A stretch of DNA of 64,000 bases, from the NCBI GenBank assembly GCA_024234505.1, contig JACKOD010000001.1:682001-746000 (forward strand), given 5' to 3'. The DNA is from Hahellaceae bacterium. Lineage in GTDB: Bacteria > Pseudomonadota > Gammaproteobacteria > Pseudomonadales > Oleiphilaceae. Below are positions 8,741-16,256 of the stretch, piece after piece. The position numbers and the translations under genes were made by a program. The stretch's first letter is position 1, and each line of letters begins with the position of its first letter. The notes under the pieces are model-generated. The model saw nothing but the letters and a program-made list of their open reading frames with translations, made no database searches and was not told the origin of the DNA.

Positions 8741-9919
8741 TTACAGGCTCTGAATCCAGAGCCTGATCTCTCCCAGCCAGGGAATATCTCTGGCTGCATT
8801 TCTGAGTGCTTCTTTGCTTATATCAAGGGCCGCACCTTCTTTAAGAAAAATCTCGATGGAAATTTTTTCGTTTAAATAGTGCAAGCGATAGCTGGATGCC
8901 GAATGTTTGGGTATCAGCTCTTGCCAACATATTTGCAGCTGATCCAACGCTTCTGGGCGAAGCGGTAATTTGGCCATCGGTGCGTAAGGCGCATAGTGAC
9001 CTTCATCCATCTCTGCATCAATATGGAAGGTGACTTCATAGACGGAGGGAAACTCCTGCTTTAATTCACGAGTAACAATCAAACCTATTTGGTGACCCTC
9101 GGAAACACTAATAGCTGGATCCACCAGAAGATGTACATCGATGAGCACATGTTGCCCCATATATCGACTACGTAGATCATGAACACTTCTGACGCATTCG
9201 TTTTTTTCTATGAAAGCCCGCATCCGTTTGGTTTCTTCGGGCGAGAGGGCGGTATCCACCAACTGTTTTACGCTATCCCAGGACAGGTCCCAGCCCACTT
9301 TTCCAATCATCAGGGCAACCACAATGGCTGCCAGCAGATCCAGCCACAAGTAGCCGAGCATCGCACCGCCCACGGCGACAAAGACCACAATCGAAGAAAA
9401 CGCATCGGAGCGGCTATGCCATGCATTTGCGATTACCAAATCGGATTTAATTTTCTTCCCATAATGAAGGGTATATCTAAAAATGGCTTCTTTGGTAACA
9501 ATACTGATTAGTGCAAGCACGAGCGCGGGCCAGGTGGGTAGCTCAGATGTTTTAAGTTCGAAAAGGCGAATCCAGCTATCCCAAACCATTGCTCCGGCGA
9601 CACCAATCAATAGACACCCTAAAAACACGGTTCCCAGGGTTTCAAATCGCTCATGTCCGTAAGGGTGTTGATCATCCGGTTCTTGCCGTGAGTAGCGCGT
9701 GACCGCAATAACCAGAATATCGGTGACCGCATCAGATAACGAATGAAGGCCGTCGGCAACAAGCGCGTGAGAGAAGGACAGGTGGCCAGTCACAATTTTC
9801 CCCAAGCCGATCAAAATGTCGAGCACCATGCCTTGAAGTGTCACTTTTTGGGCAATCCGGGCGTGCTCGGGGTTGTATCGATCGTGGATCAACGCGGAGG
9901 CCTGTTCGTGATTATTCAT
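8741..9919 (-). CDS. Cation diffusion facilitator family metal exporter
   Basis: This 392-residue inner-membrane antiporter exports divalent metal (Zn, Fe, Mn or similar) in exchange for protons. Six membrane segments occupy about residues 28-225. Metal-site motifs are visible: ALVADGLHSLSDAVTD in helix 2, HPYGHERFE in the following loop, and WHSRSDAFSS (HxxxD) in helix 5. The cytoplasmic C-terminal domain (about 230-392) has the usual VHDLRSRYMGQHVLIDVHL ferredoxin-like region and is longer than in FieF (about 300 residues), with an extra 80-residue tail. Metal specificity cannot be read off. It converges with the OmpA gene with only 20 bases between stops. Confidence 0.9.
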   Translation of the reverse strand: MNNHEQASALIHDRYNPEHARIAQKVTLQGMVLDILIGLGKIVTGHLSFSHALVADGLHSLSDAVTDILVIAVTRYSRQEPDDQHPYGHERFETLGTVFLGCLLIGVAGAMVWDSWIRLFELKTSELPTWPALVLALISIVTKEAIFRYTLHYGKKIKSDLVIANAWHSRSDAFSSIVVFVAVGGAMLGYLWLDLLAAIVVALMIGKVGWDLSWDSVKQLVDTALSPEETKRMRAFIEKNECVRSVHDLRSRYMGQHVLIDVHLLVDPAISVSEGHQIGLIVTRELKQEFPSVYEVTFHIDAEMDEGHYAPYAPMAKLPLRPEALDQLQICWQELIPKHSASSYRLHYLNEKISIEIFLKEGAALDISKEALRNAARDIPWLGEIRLWIQSL

Positions 9920-10490
9920 GCGAATTCCTGAAGTGTTTTTGATGATGTCGATTATGCTATTTGTCAGAAAAAGGACGATAAAACGTAATTATCTGTGGAA
10001 TTTTTCTAAGTTGCTGAAATTACGAAACTCGATCGTTAAGCTCCCCATTGCCAGACTTTTCGAGGGAGCGTCTATGTTACTTTAGTCGGACCGGTCACCC
10101 AAATATTTCGCAGAATAAATCTAATCAGCATTATTTGTTGTGCCGCGATTTTGGCGTTGTGTTTATTCAGCCTATTAAGAATTGATCAGTGATGCGTCAA
10201 TTTCTATACAGGATCCAGAGATTGAGTCCTCGATGAAGGTAGAATGTTCTTAGAATTTAATGGAATTTCAGGATTGTGCTGTCATTTTGAATCTGATATA
10301 GAAAAATTGTACACAGTTTGATCTCTGTAAAATGACAGGGATAAAATGCTTGTTATCTCAAGGGTTTGTTGGTGTGTGTGCATAAGTTATTGAAAAATAA
10401 GGATAATAAAGTGATCAAAAAGCGATCAATTTGTTGCGAGTGTCTATTTTACGAGGCCTGACGAGGTTCATCGATTGGTTTTCAACATAG

Positions 10491-10499
10491 TTATCCACA
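10491..10499 (+). promoter_or_regulatory. Perfect DnaA box
   Basis: TTATCCACA matches the strong DnaA-binding consensus exactly. GGATAA follows 11 bases later, giving a partial dyad. A single box in an AT-rich gap could titrate DnaA or regulate pyrD; it is not enough to call an origin. Confidence 0.45.
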
Positions 10500-10596
10500 G
10501 AATTCGGGGATAAGTTTACACAACGTTCATTTTTTCGACGTTTTAATGACATAAATATTTGATAAAGGCACTGGAGCGCGATGTGTTGTGAGTAAT

Positions 10597-10627
10597 TTGT
10601 CACGTCGACCAAATATTGAAGTATAAT
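10597..10627 (+). promoter_or_regulatory. Possible sigma-70 promoter for pyrD
   Basis: A perfect -10 hexamer TATAAT (10622-10627) has a TTGTCA -35-like hexamer 19 bases upstream. The spacing is longer than the optimal 17, so the -35 assignment is weak. Transcription would start about 50 bases before pyrD. Confidence 0.4.
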
Positions 10628-10683
10628 ACCTGCCCGTTTTTTACCATCTCTTAACATCCGCTAACATTCCCCCAGGTGGCGCC

Positions 10684-11724
10684 ATGTCATACAAGCTTCT
10701 TCGAGATTTGCTCTTTGTTCTTCCTCCAGAAATGGCGCACGAAGTGTCACTTGACCTAATCAGTGCAGGAGAGCGCCTGGGGATCTCGAAATTGTTTTCG
10801 AAGCCAGTGCCGGATTGTCCGGTTGAAGTGATGGGAATTAAATTTCCAAACCCGGTAGGGCTAGCGGCAGGTCTGGATAAAAATGGCGCGCACATAGACG
10901 GGCTGGCGGCATTGGGTTTTGGTTTTATAGAGGTGGGAACTGTTACGCCGAAAGCGCAACCAGGAAATCCCAGACCTCGACTGTTTCGTTTGAAAGAAGC
11001 GGAAGCCATTATTAATCGGATGGGTTTTAATAATGAAGGCATAGATCAACTGATTGAGAATCTTGCCACCACCCGTTACAAAGGGCCGCTGGGCATTAAT
11101 GTCGGGAAAAATCTGACCACATCGGTAGAAGATGCCAATAATGATTACCTGGCAGGGATCAGGAAAGCTTATCCTCATGCTGACTACATCACCGTGAACG
11201 TATCTTCTCCTAATACCCCGGGATTAAGAAATCTGCAGTTTGGTGAATCACTCAATAGACTATTGGATGTGATCAAAGTTGAGCAGGCCGCGTTGAATCA
11301 GGCTACGGGGCGTTATGTACCCATTGCAGTAAAAATTGCACCCGATATGACGCCTGATGAAGTTCAGCTGGTTGCAAAGTCGTTGCTGTCGCATGGTATG
11401 GACGGTGTTATTGCAACGAATACAACGCTTTCCAGAGAGTCTGTTGAAGGACTTCCCAATGCAAGTGAGGCGGGCGGGCTTAGTGGCACGCCAGTGAAAG
11501 CAAAATCCACTGAAGTGATTCGTTTGCTTAAATCTGAAGTGGGTGATTTGCTTCCCATCATTGGTGTCGGAGGTATTTCTGATGCGGCTTCAGCGGTAGA
11601 GAAAATTGACGCCGGAGCTTCATTGATTCAGGTGTATACCGGATTTATCTATCGAGGCCCGGAGTTAATAAAGTCTGCCGTGGAGGCCATCAGATCCTGG
11701 CAAAATTGCAGTGCAGTGAAGTGA
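10684..11724 (+). CDS. pyrD: Dihydroorotate dehydrogenase (quinone), class 2
   Basis: This 346-residue FMN enzyme oxidises dihydroorotate to orotate in pyrimidine synthesis and passes electrons to membrane quinone. The N-terminal amphipathic helix typical of class 2 enzymes (residues about 1-40) is present. Catalytic and FMN-binding landmarks include GLAAGLDKNG (about 60-69), FGFIEVGTVTP, NRMGFNNEG, NVSSPNTPGLRNLQ with the catalytic serine, and the C-terminal phosphate-binding GVGGISD and QVYTGFIYRGP. It is followed by a terminator and by rmf, the same neighbourhood seen in Pseudomonas. Confidence 0.97.
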   Translation: MSYKLLRDLLFVLPPEMAHEVSLDLISAGERLGISKLFSKPVPDCPVEVMGIKFPNPVGLAAGLDKNGAHIDGLAALGFGFIEVGTVTPKAQPGNPRPRLFRLKEAEAIINRMGFNNEGIDQLIENLATTRYKGPLGINVGKNLTTSVEDANNDYLAGIRKAYPHADYITVNVSSPNTPGLRNLQFGESLNRLLDVIKVEQAALNQATGRYVPIAVKIAPDMTPDEVQLVAKSLLSHGMDGVIATNTTLSRESVEGLPNASEAGGLSGTPVKAKSTEVIRLLKSEVGDLLPIIGVGGISDAASAVEKIDAGASLIQVYTGFIYRGPELIKSAVEAIRSWQNCSAVK

Positions 11725-11822
11725 GATTTGTACACCGAATGTGTTCACTGGTTCACTGTTAGTGTGTTTAGTTTCAGAATCTATGCAAGCTTCAAGTTTT
11801 TGGCGGTAGCTTGAGTAAAAAT

Positions 11823-11848
11823 AAAAACCCGCCATTTGGCGGGTTTTT
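11823..11848. terminator. Bidirectional terminator between pyrD and rmf
   Basis: AAAAACCCGCC and GGCGGGTTTTT form a perfect 11-base-pair stem around an ATTT loop, with T runs on either strand. It can serve both the converging pyrD and rmf transcripts. Confidence 0.9.
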
Positions 11849-11923
11849 AAAGTTGCTATTCCATAGTAGGCGAGAGGTAATATGTAGTCTCGCGATGGGC
11901 AAAGTATGTACAGAGTACCTTAA

Positions 11924-12133
11924 TCAGGCGGTAATGCCCGGAATTTTGTGGACTCCCGATACGCCAATGTAACCGTCCCAATTATCCTGACGACCATCGC
12001 GCCAGCCATTGAGCCATTCTTGTTTCACTGTTGGAGAGTCTGCGGGGCATTGTGATTTTGATTTGCCGTTAACGCCTGCCATATAACCACGTTTGTAGGC
12101 ACGTTCTGAAGGGTCACGCTTGAGTTTTCTCAT
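11924..12133 (-). CDS. rmf: Ribosome modulation factor
   Basis: RMF drives 70S ribosomes into inactive 100S dimers in stationary phase. The 69-residue basic protein shows the family pattern: KRDPSERAYKRGYMAGVNGK, then CP and QEWLNGWRDGRQDNW. It is about 14 residues longer than E. coli RMF, with an extra C-terminal tail (GYIGVSGVHKIPGITA), as is common in pseudomonads. It is encoded between pyrD and rlmL. Confidence 0.95.
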   Translation of the reverse strand: MRKLKRDPSERAYKRGYMAGVNGKSKSQCPADSPTVKQEWLNGWRDGRQDNWDGYIGVSGVHKIPGITA

Positions 12134-12485
12134 TCTTATAAAACCTCATTCAATCCTGATTCTTTGGGTAAGACGAATTGCGTGTATTTCCACTTTGACC
12201 AGATTTGTCTTTGCCTCCTCTAATCTGATCAAATAGTAATCTTCAAAATAATTATGAAGCAAGGTTACCGCCCTTGCTTCATAATTGAGTTAAGCGAAAT
12301 TATTGTTAGATGTACATGATTTATTTCGTCTAGATAACAGTTTTATTATTTTTTTGTGGCATATAGGTTTTTAACTTATTGAAAATATAGAGTATATATT
12401 TTCTGTGACACAGCTTCTCAAGCAGGCATTTTGTGCTTACTTTTTGTTAATGGCGTTTTTTCTTATTTATTAGCAGGCTTTTTTC
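12134..12485. other. Intergenic region between divergent rmf and rlmL
   Basis: This 352-base AT-rich gap contains no gene. It carries promoters for both divergent genes, not individually resolved, and one long hairpin at 12250-12286. Confidence 0.6.
12250..12286. repeat. Perfect 15-bp inverted repeat
   Basis: AATTATGAAGCAAGG and its exact complement CCTTGCTTCATAATT surround a seven-base loop. Neither side has a T run, and the hairpin lies upstream of both flanking genes, so it is not a standard terminator. It may act as an operator or an RNA structure in the rmf or rlmL leader. Confidence 0.8.
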
Positions 12486-14765
12486 ATGACCGAAGATATT
12501 TCAGGTACGACTTTTGTTTTGACCTGCCCCAAAGGTTTGGAGACTTTACTCGCTGACGAGGTCAAGAGTCTGGTAGGTGTGGAATGTAAAGTCGGGGTCG
12601 CGGCGGTGACAGCAGTTTTGAACATCGATGCGGCGTATCGCCTGTTGATGTGGTCACGTTTGGCGAATCGCCTTCTACTGGTATTGAGTGAGGGAAAAAT
12701 TGCTGATGCGGATGCTCTTTACCAGCTTGCGAAAGCGGTTGACTGGTCTGGACACATGACCAATAAGTCGAGTTTTCTTGTCGATTTTTCGGGTGAAAGT
12801 AAGGAAATACGCCATACCAATTTTGGAGCAGTAAAAGTAAAAGATGCGATAGTCGACTATTTTCGCGATCAGACAGGTGTGCGCCCCGACGTTTCAAGAG
12901 ATGACCCTGATTTAAGAGTCAACGTGCGATTGCATAAGGGGGTGGCTACCATCGGCATCGATTTGTCCGGCGGGAGTCTGCACAAGCGGGGGTATCGTAC
13001 TGAGGCGGGTATTGCGCCGCTAAAAGAAAACCTTGCGGCAGCGCTGCTCTATCGGTGTGGTTGGCCCGGTGATTATGCTGATACGGCAAGTCTGGTTGAT
13101 CCTATGTGCGGTTCTGGCACCCTGTTGATTGAAGGGGCTCTGATGGCTGTTGATAAAGCGCCAGGGCTGGATCGCAAAGTCTATGGTTTTACCAGGTGGA
13201 AACAGCACAAACCTGCAGTATGGGCGGGTCTCGTACAAGAGGCCAAGGCGCGATGGGCGATTGGAATGAGTCGTTGTAAATACACCTTTACCGGCTTTGA
13301 CGCCGATCCTCGAGTTATTCAAACCGCTTCTCAGAATATTCGCAGGGCAGGAGTGGATGACCTTGTTCATGTGAAGGCTCAGGCGTTGGCTGAGTTTAGT
13401 GCTCCGGAGAGTGAATCTAAAGGGCTGTTTATTTGTAATCCTCCTTATGGTGAACGGATTGGTGATGTAGACAATTTGAAAAGCCTGTACCGTTGTCTGG
13501 GCGACACAATGCGGGCAAAGCTCGATGGCTGGAAGGGCGCGATTTTTACCGGTAATCCTGAGCTGGGGCGGTCGATGGGGGTGCGAAGTTACAAGCAATA
13601 CCGTCTCTTCAACGGTACGATTCCCAGTCAATTACTTTTGTTCAACGTTTGCACTGAAGCGCACGTTAACGAGCCAAAAAAGGAAGGCGCAGAAAACTCA
13701 CTGGCGAATATTCGCTTGCGGGTGGTGAATGCCGAGCGGGCACAAATGTTTGCAAATCGTTTGAAAAAGAACGTCAAGCAGCTGGGGAAGTGGGCTCGTA
13801 AGCAGGAGGTTGAGTGCTATAGGGTCTACGATGCGGATATGCCCGAGTTCTCGATTGCGATAGATTGTTATGCTGACTGGATCCATGTTCAGGAATATGC
13901 GGCGCCAATCACCGTGGACGAAAATGAAGCAAAAGCGCGTCTGCACGAGGCGTTGAGTGTCATGCCCGAAATTCTCGGGGTGGATGCCTCCAGAATTATT
14001 GTCAAGCAGCGAAGAAGACAGAAAGGACTGGCTCAATACGAGAAGCAAAGTACGGTGGGACAAAGGCTGGTGGTGCATGAGAATGGCTGTAAGGTGTATG
14101 TGAATCTTACCGACTTTCTGGATACCGGTCTGTTTCTGGATCATCGTCCTATCAGAGCGTGGATTCAGAACGCATCCAAAGGTAAGAAGTTTCTTAATCT
14201 TTTCTGCTACACCGGTGTGGTGACACTGAATGCTATCAAGGGTGGCGCGGTTGCGTCTACCAGTGTTGATATGTCAAAAACCTACCTCGATTGGGCCAGA
14301 GATAATCTGGCGTTAAACGGTTTTGATGAAAAAAATCATGCGTTCGTACAAATGGATTGTATGCGGTGGCTGGATGAAGCTCTGGGTGAATCCGAGGTTA
14401 AGGCCGAACCCGCTTCGCCCTATCGGAGCAAACAAAAAAACGGCTCATCTGCGCGGCCAGCCGTTGGGAAAAAAATACCGAAATACGATCTGATTTTTCT
14501 TGATCCGCCGACATTTTCGAACTCAAAGCGTATGGAAGGCGTGTTAGATATTCAGCGAGACCATGCGGGTATGATCACAAAAGTGATGAAATTACTTGAT
14601 GCGAAAGGCGTGCTTATTTTTTCCAACAATCACCGAAAGTTTAAGCTGGATCCGGAGCTCCATGTGGACTTCCAGATTGAAGATATCAGTGATAAAACCA
14701 TTGATCAGGATTTTCAGCGAAATCAGAAGATTCACCGTTGCTGGTCAATCCGTCATAAGGCGTAA
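12486..14765 (+). CDS. rlmL: Bifunctional 23S rRNA methyltransferase RlmKL
   Basis: This 759-residue cytoplasmic enzyme modifies 23S rRNA at G2445 (m2G, RlmL half) and G2069 (m7G, RlmK half). The N-terminal THUMP RNA-binding domain covers about residues 45-160. The RlmL methyltransferase follows, with VDPMCGSGTLLIEGAL for SAM binding and the catalytic NPPYGERIG near residue 318. The RlmK half (about 450-759) has FLNLFCYTGVVTLNAIKGGA and the LDPPTFSNSKRMEG motif near 673. Length and domain order match the fused gammaproteobacterial form. A short basic, Ser-rich insert precedes the last domain motif (about 635-660). Confidence 0.96.
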   Translation: MTEDISGTTFVLTCPKGLETLLADEVKSLVGVECKVGVAAVTAVLNIDAAYRLLMWSRLANRLLLVLSEGKIADADALYQLAKAVDWSGHMTNKSSFLVDFSGESKEIRHTNFGAVKVKDAIVDYFRDQTGVRPDVSRDDPDLRVNVRLHKGVATIGIDLSGGSLHKRGYRTEAGIAPLKENLAAALLYRCGWPGDYADTASLVDPMCGSGTLLIEGALMAVDKAPGLDRKVYGFTRWKQHKPAVWAGLVQEAKARWAIGMSRCKYTFTGFDADPRVIQTASQNIRRAGVDDLVHVKAQALAEFSAPESESKGLFICNPPYGERIGDVDNLKSLYRCLGDTMRAKLDGWKGAIFTGNPELGRSMGVRSYKQYRLFNGTIPSQLLLFNVCTEAHVNEPKKEGAENSLANIRLRVVNAERAQMFANRLKKNVKQLGKWARKQEVECYRVYDADMPEFSIAIDCYADWIHVQEYAAPITVDENEAKARLHEALSVMPEILGVDASRIIVKQRRRQKGLAQYEKQSTVGQRLVVHENGCKVYVNLTDFLDTGLFLDHRPIRAWIQNASKGKKFLNLFCYTGVVTLNAIKGGAVASTSVDMSKTYLDWARDNLALNGFDEKNHAFVQMDCMRWLDEALGESEVKAEPASPYRSKQKNGSSARPAVGKKIPKYDLIFLDPPTFSNSKRMEGVLDIQRDHAGMITKVMKLLDAKGVLIFSNNHRKFKLDPELHVDFQIEDISDKTIDQDFQRNQKIHRCWSIRHKA

Positions 14766-14780
14766 GGCGGATGGCAAATA

Positions 14781-14835
14781 GCTACAATTGGTTCGACATT
14801 AAAATCGATGAGGCTAATAGAAAACCAATTGTAGC
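14781..14835. repeat. 13-bp inverted repeat between convergent genes
   Basis: GCTACAATTGGTT (14781-14793) and AACCAATTGTAGC (14823-14835) are perfectly complementary around a 29-base loop. They lie between the ends of rlmL and the convergent outer-membrane gene. There is no T run, so a terminator role is unproven. Confidence 0.7.
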
Positions 14836-14843
14836 GACGAAGA

Positions 14844-15464
14844 TTAGAATTCGTACTTTAATCCAATTCCGCTGCGGAATGTTTTGATGGCGGTGCTGGT
14901 GTCGTTATGCAGGCGTCCGATTTCGGTGGTGACATAAAGTCTGTCCACCACACTGAAATCAATGCCGACTATCCAGCTTACGCTAAAAGTAGACGACATG
15001 AAATCATTTGGCATGTCTTTAAAGGCAACGGGTTTTGCCACTTTCTTGGCGGTGCCTTTCACATGTGAAAAACCGTATTCTGCGTAGAAAAGCGCAAATT
15101 CAGCGATTGGATATTGGGCACCCAGATACCAGCTTCCCCAGTAGTCAATTCCCACATCTGCGTGCTCTGACTTAATCACATTACCGCTGCTACGGTAAAG
15201 CTCACTAATGTTGTCAGTGCCAATGCCTTTTCCTACACGAACTTCGGTTCTGAACCAGTCGGTGATATAGGTGCCATAGGTCAGCTCGGTTCCCCAGCCC
15301 ATGGCGGCTTGCAGACTTGAACCTTCTCCGACAGAACGAAAATCGAAGTATGTCGCTTGCATTGAAGCGTAATCCAGGCCTTCCTTCTTAGGAACTTCCC
15401 AGTCAAATGCAAAAGTCGACGTCGATATGACAGAAATGGCAGCAGCTAACAGCAGACGATTCAT
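14844..15464 (-). CDS. Small outer-membrane beta-barrel protein, function unknown
   Basis: This 206-residue protein has a clear signal peptide (MNRLLLAAAISVISTSTFA) followed by alternating-polarity strands such as TELTYGTYITDWFRTEVRVG, WYLGAQYPIAEFALFYAEYG and WIVGIDFSVVDRLYVTTEIG. It ends in GLKYEF, with the terminal Phe used for outer-membrane assembly. The layout suggests a small barrel of the OmpA/OmpW-like superfamily, but no specific family is recognised. It stands alone on the minus strand. Confidence 0.7.
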   Translation of the reverse strand: MNRLLLAAAISVISTSTFAFDWEVPKKEGLDYASMQATYFDFRSVGEGSSLQAAMGWGTELTYGTYITDWFRTEVRVGKGIGTDNISELYRSSGNVIKSEHADVGIDYWGSWYLGAQYPIAEFALFYAEYGFSHVKGTAKKVAKPVAFKDMPNDFMSSTFSVSWIVGIDFSVVDRLYVTTEIGRLHNDTSTAIKTFRSGIGLKYEF

Positions 15465-15587
15465 AATGGTGGTGGCGTCCTTCTTGTAATAGGGATTCCG
15501 TAAGGAAAGTAGTCTGTGTGCATTTTGCGTCAGTATTTGTAACTATACGCTGAAAAGTGTCACAGATTATTGAATTGTACGGAAAAC

Positions 15588-16154
15588 TTACCAATAGTTG
15601 TTATCCGATGGATCTTCTTCTGAGTCGTTCGTCTCAATATCATCATTTTCTTCGTCTTCTGTATCCGTATTTTCTATGTCGAGATCGAGTAATTGTTGAG
15701 CCATGTAAAGCAAACCCAGTACTGCACCTTCCGGCGTTTGACCGTCAAGCTCATAACGTCGCAGCGTGTCATCGCGCGTTTCGATGAGCTGGCCATAGTC
15801 CAAGCCAATAAATAAGTCATCTATTCGTGCGATTTCGAAGGTGGGTTCATCGGCTGCGGCTTCGAACAGTTTTTCGAGCCATTCTTCGTCCGGATCCAGC
15901 CCATCGATATAGATAGTTAGTCCGTCCAGATCCTGATTCATTTCTCTGGCGATATCTGCCACTGAGGCGCCCTGATCAAAATAATGCTGTAAATCATAGG
16001 GCATGCTGCTATTGTCGCGCGGGTTCCAGGTTTCGTCGGGCATTACCAGCACGTTTTTTATGCGCCCGTCGGGCAGGCTCCAGGCGATTGACAGAGGGAA
16101 GGCATCTTCTTCGTAACTGCTCGCTTCCAAATCTAAAAATACAGGTATGTTCAT
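15588..16154 (-). CDS. Putative 3'-5' exonuclease-like (DnaQ-fold) protein with acidic tail
   Basis: The 188-residue protein opens with IPVFLDLEASSYEEDAFPLS, which resembles the Exo I motif (FxDxExS) of DnaQ-type exonucleases. Further acidic positions occur in IYIDGLDPDEEWLEKLFEA and IGLDYGQLIETRDDTLRRYE. Residues after about 160 are a run of Asp/Glu/Asn, probably unstructured. The start at 16154 (ATG) is given because it opens at the conserved motif; an in-frame GTG at 16169 would add five residues. The remaining exonuclease metal ligands are not all obvious, so catalytic activity is uncertain. It is divergent from the large membrane-protein gene. Confidence 0.5.
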   Translation of the reverse strand: MNIPVFLDLEASSYEEDAFPLSIAWSLPDGRIKNVLVMPDETWNPRDNSSMPYDLQHYFDQGASVADIAREMNQDLDGLTIYIDGLDPDEEWLEKLFEAAADEPTFEIARIDDLFIGLDYGQLIETRDDTLRRYELDGQTPEGAVLGLLYMAQQLLDLDIENTDTEDEENDDIETNDSEEDPSDNNYW

Positions 16155-16256
16155 CGTATGATGTTCCACGTTATTGGCTTAAACGATTATACTTTTGTTA
16201 ACGGCCATCAAAAATGACTTTGTTGCCAATTCTCCCGAAGTAAGGACGATTTACTC

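Larger units (their letters stand above)
9920..10683. other. 764-base gene-free AT-rich interval upstream of pyrD
   Basis: No convincing gene was found between the CDF exporter and pyrD. The one longer reading frame here (10415-10657, minus) has no ribosome-binding site or recognisable protein character. The interval is AT-rich and holds one perfect DnaA box, an isolated inverted TTATCC/GGATAA pair around it, and a possible pyrD promoter near its right end. An unannotated small RNA is possible but not demonstrated. Confidence 0.6.

Noticed and set aside
10415..10657. 80-codon minus-strand frame upstream of pyrD
   Set aside because: No ribosome-binding site, no recognisable protein features, and it covers the probable pyrD promoter.
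9920..10683. Replication origin
   Set aside because: Only one perfect DnaA box, and no dnaA, dnaN, gidA or parAB genes nearby.
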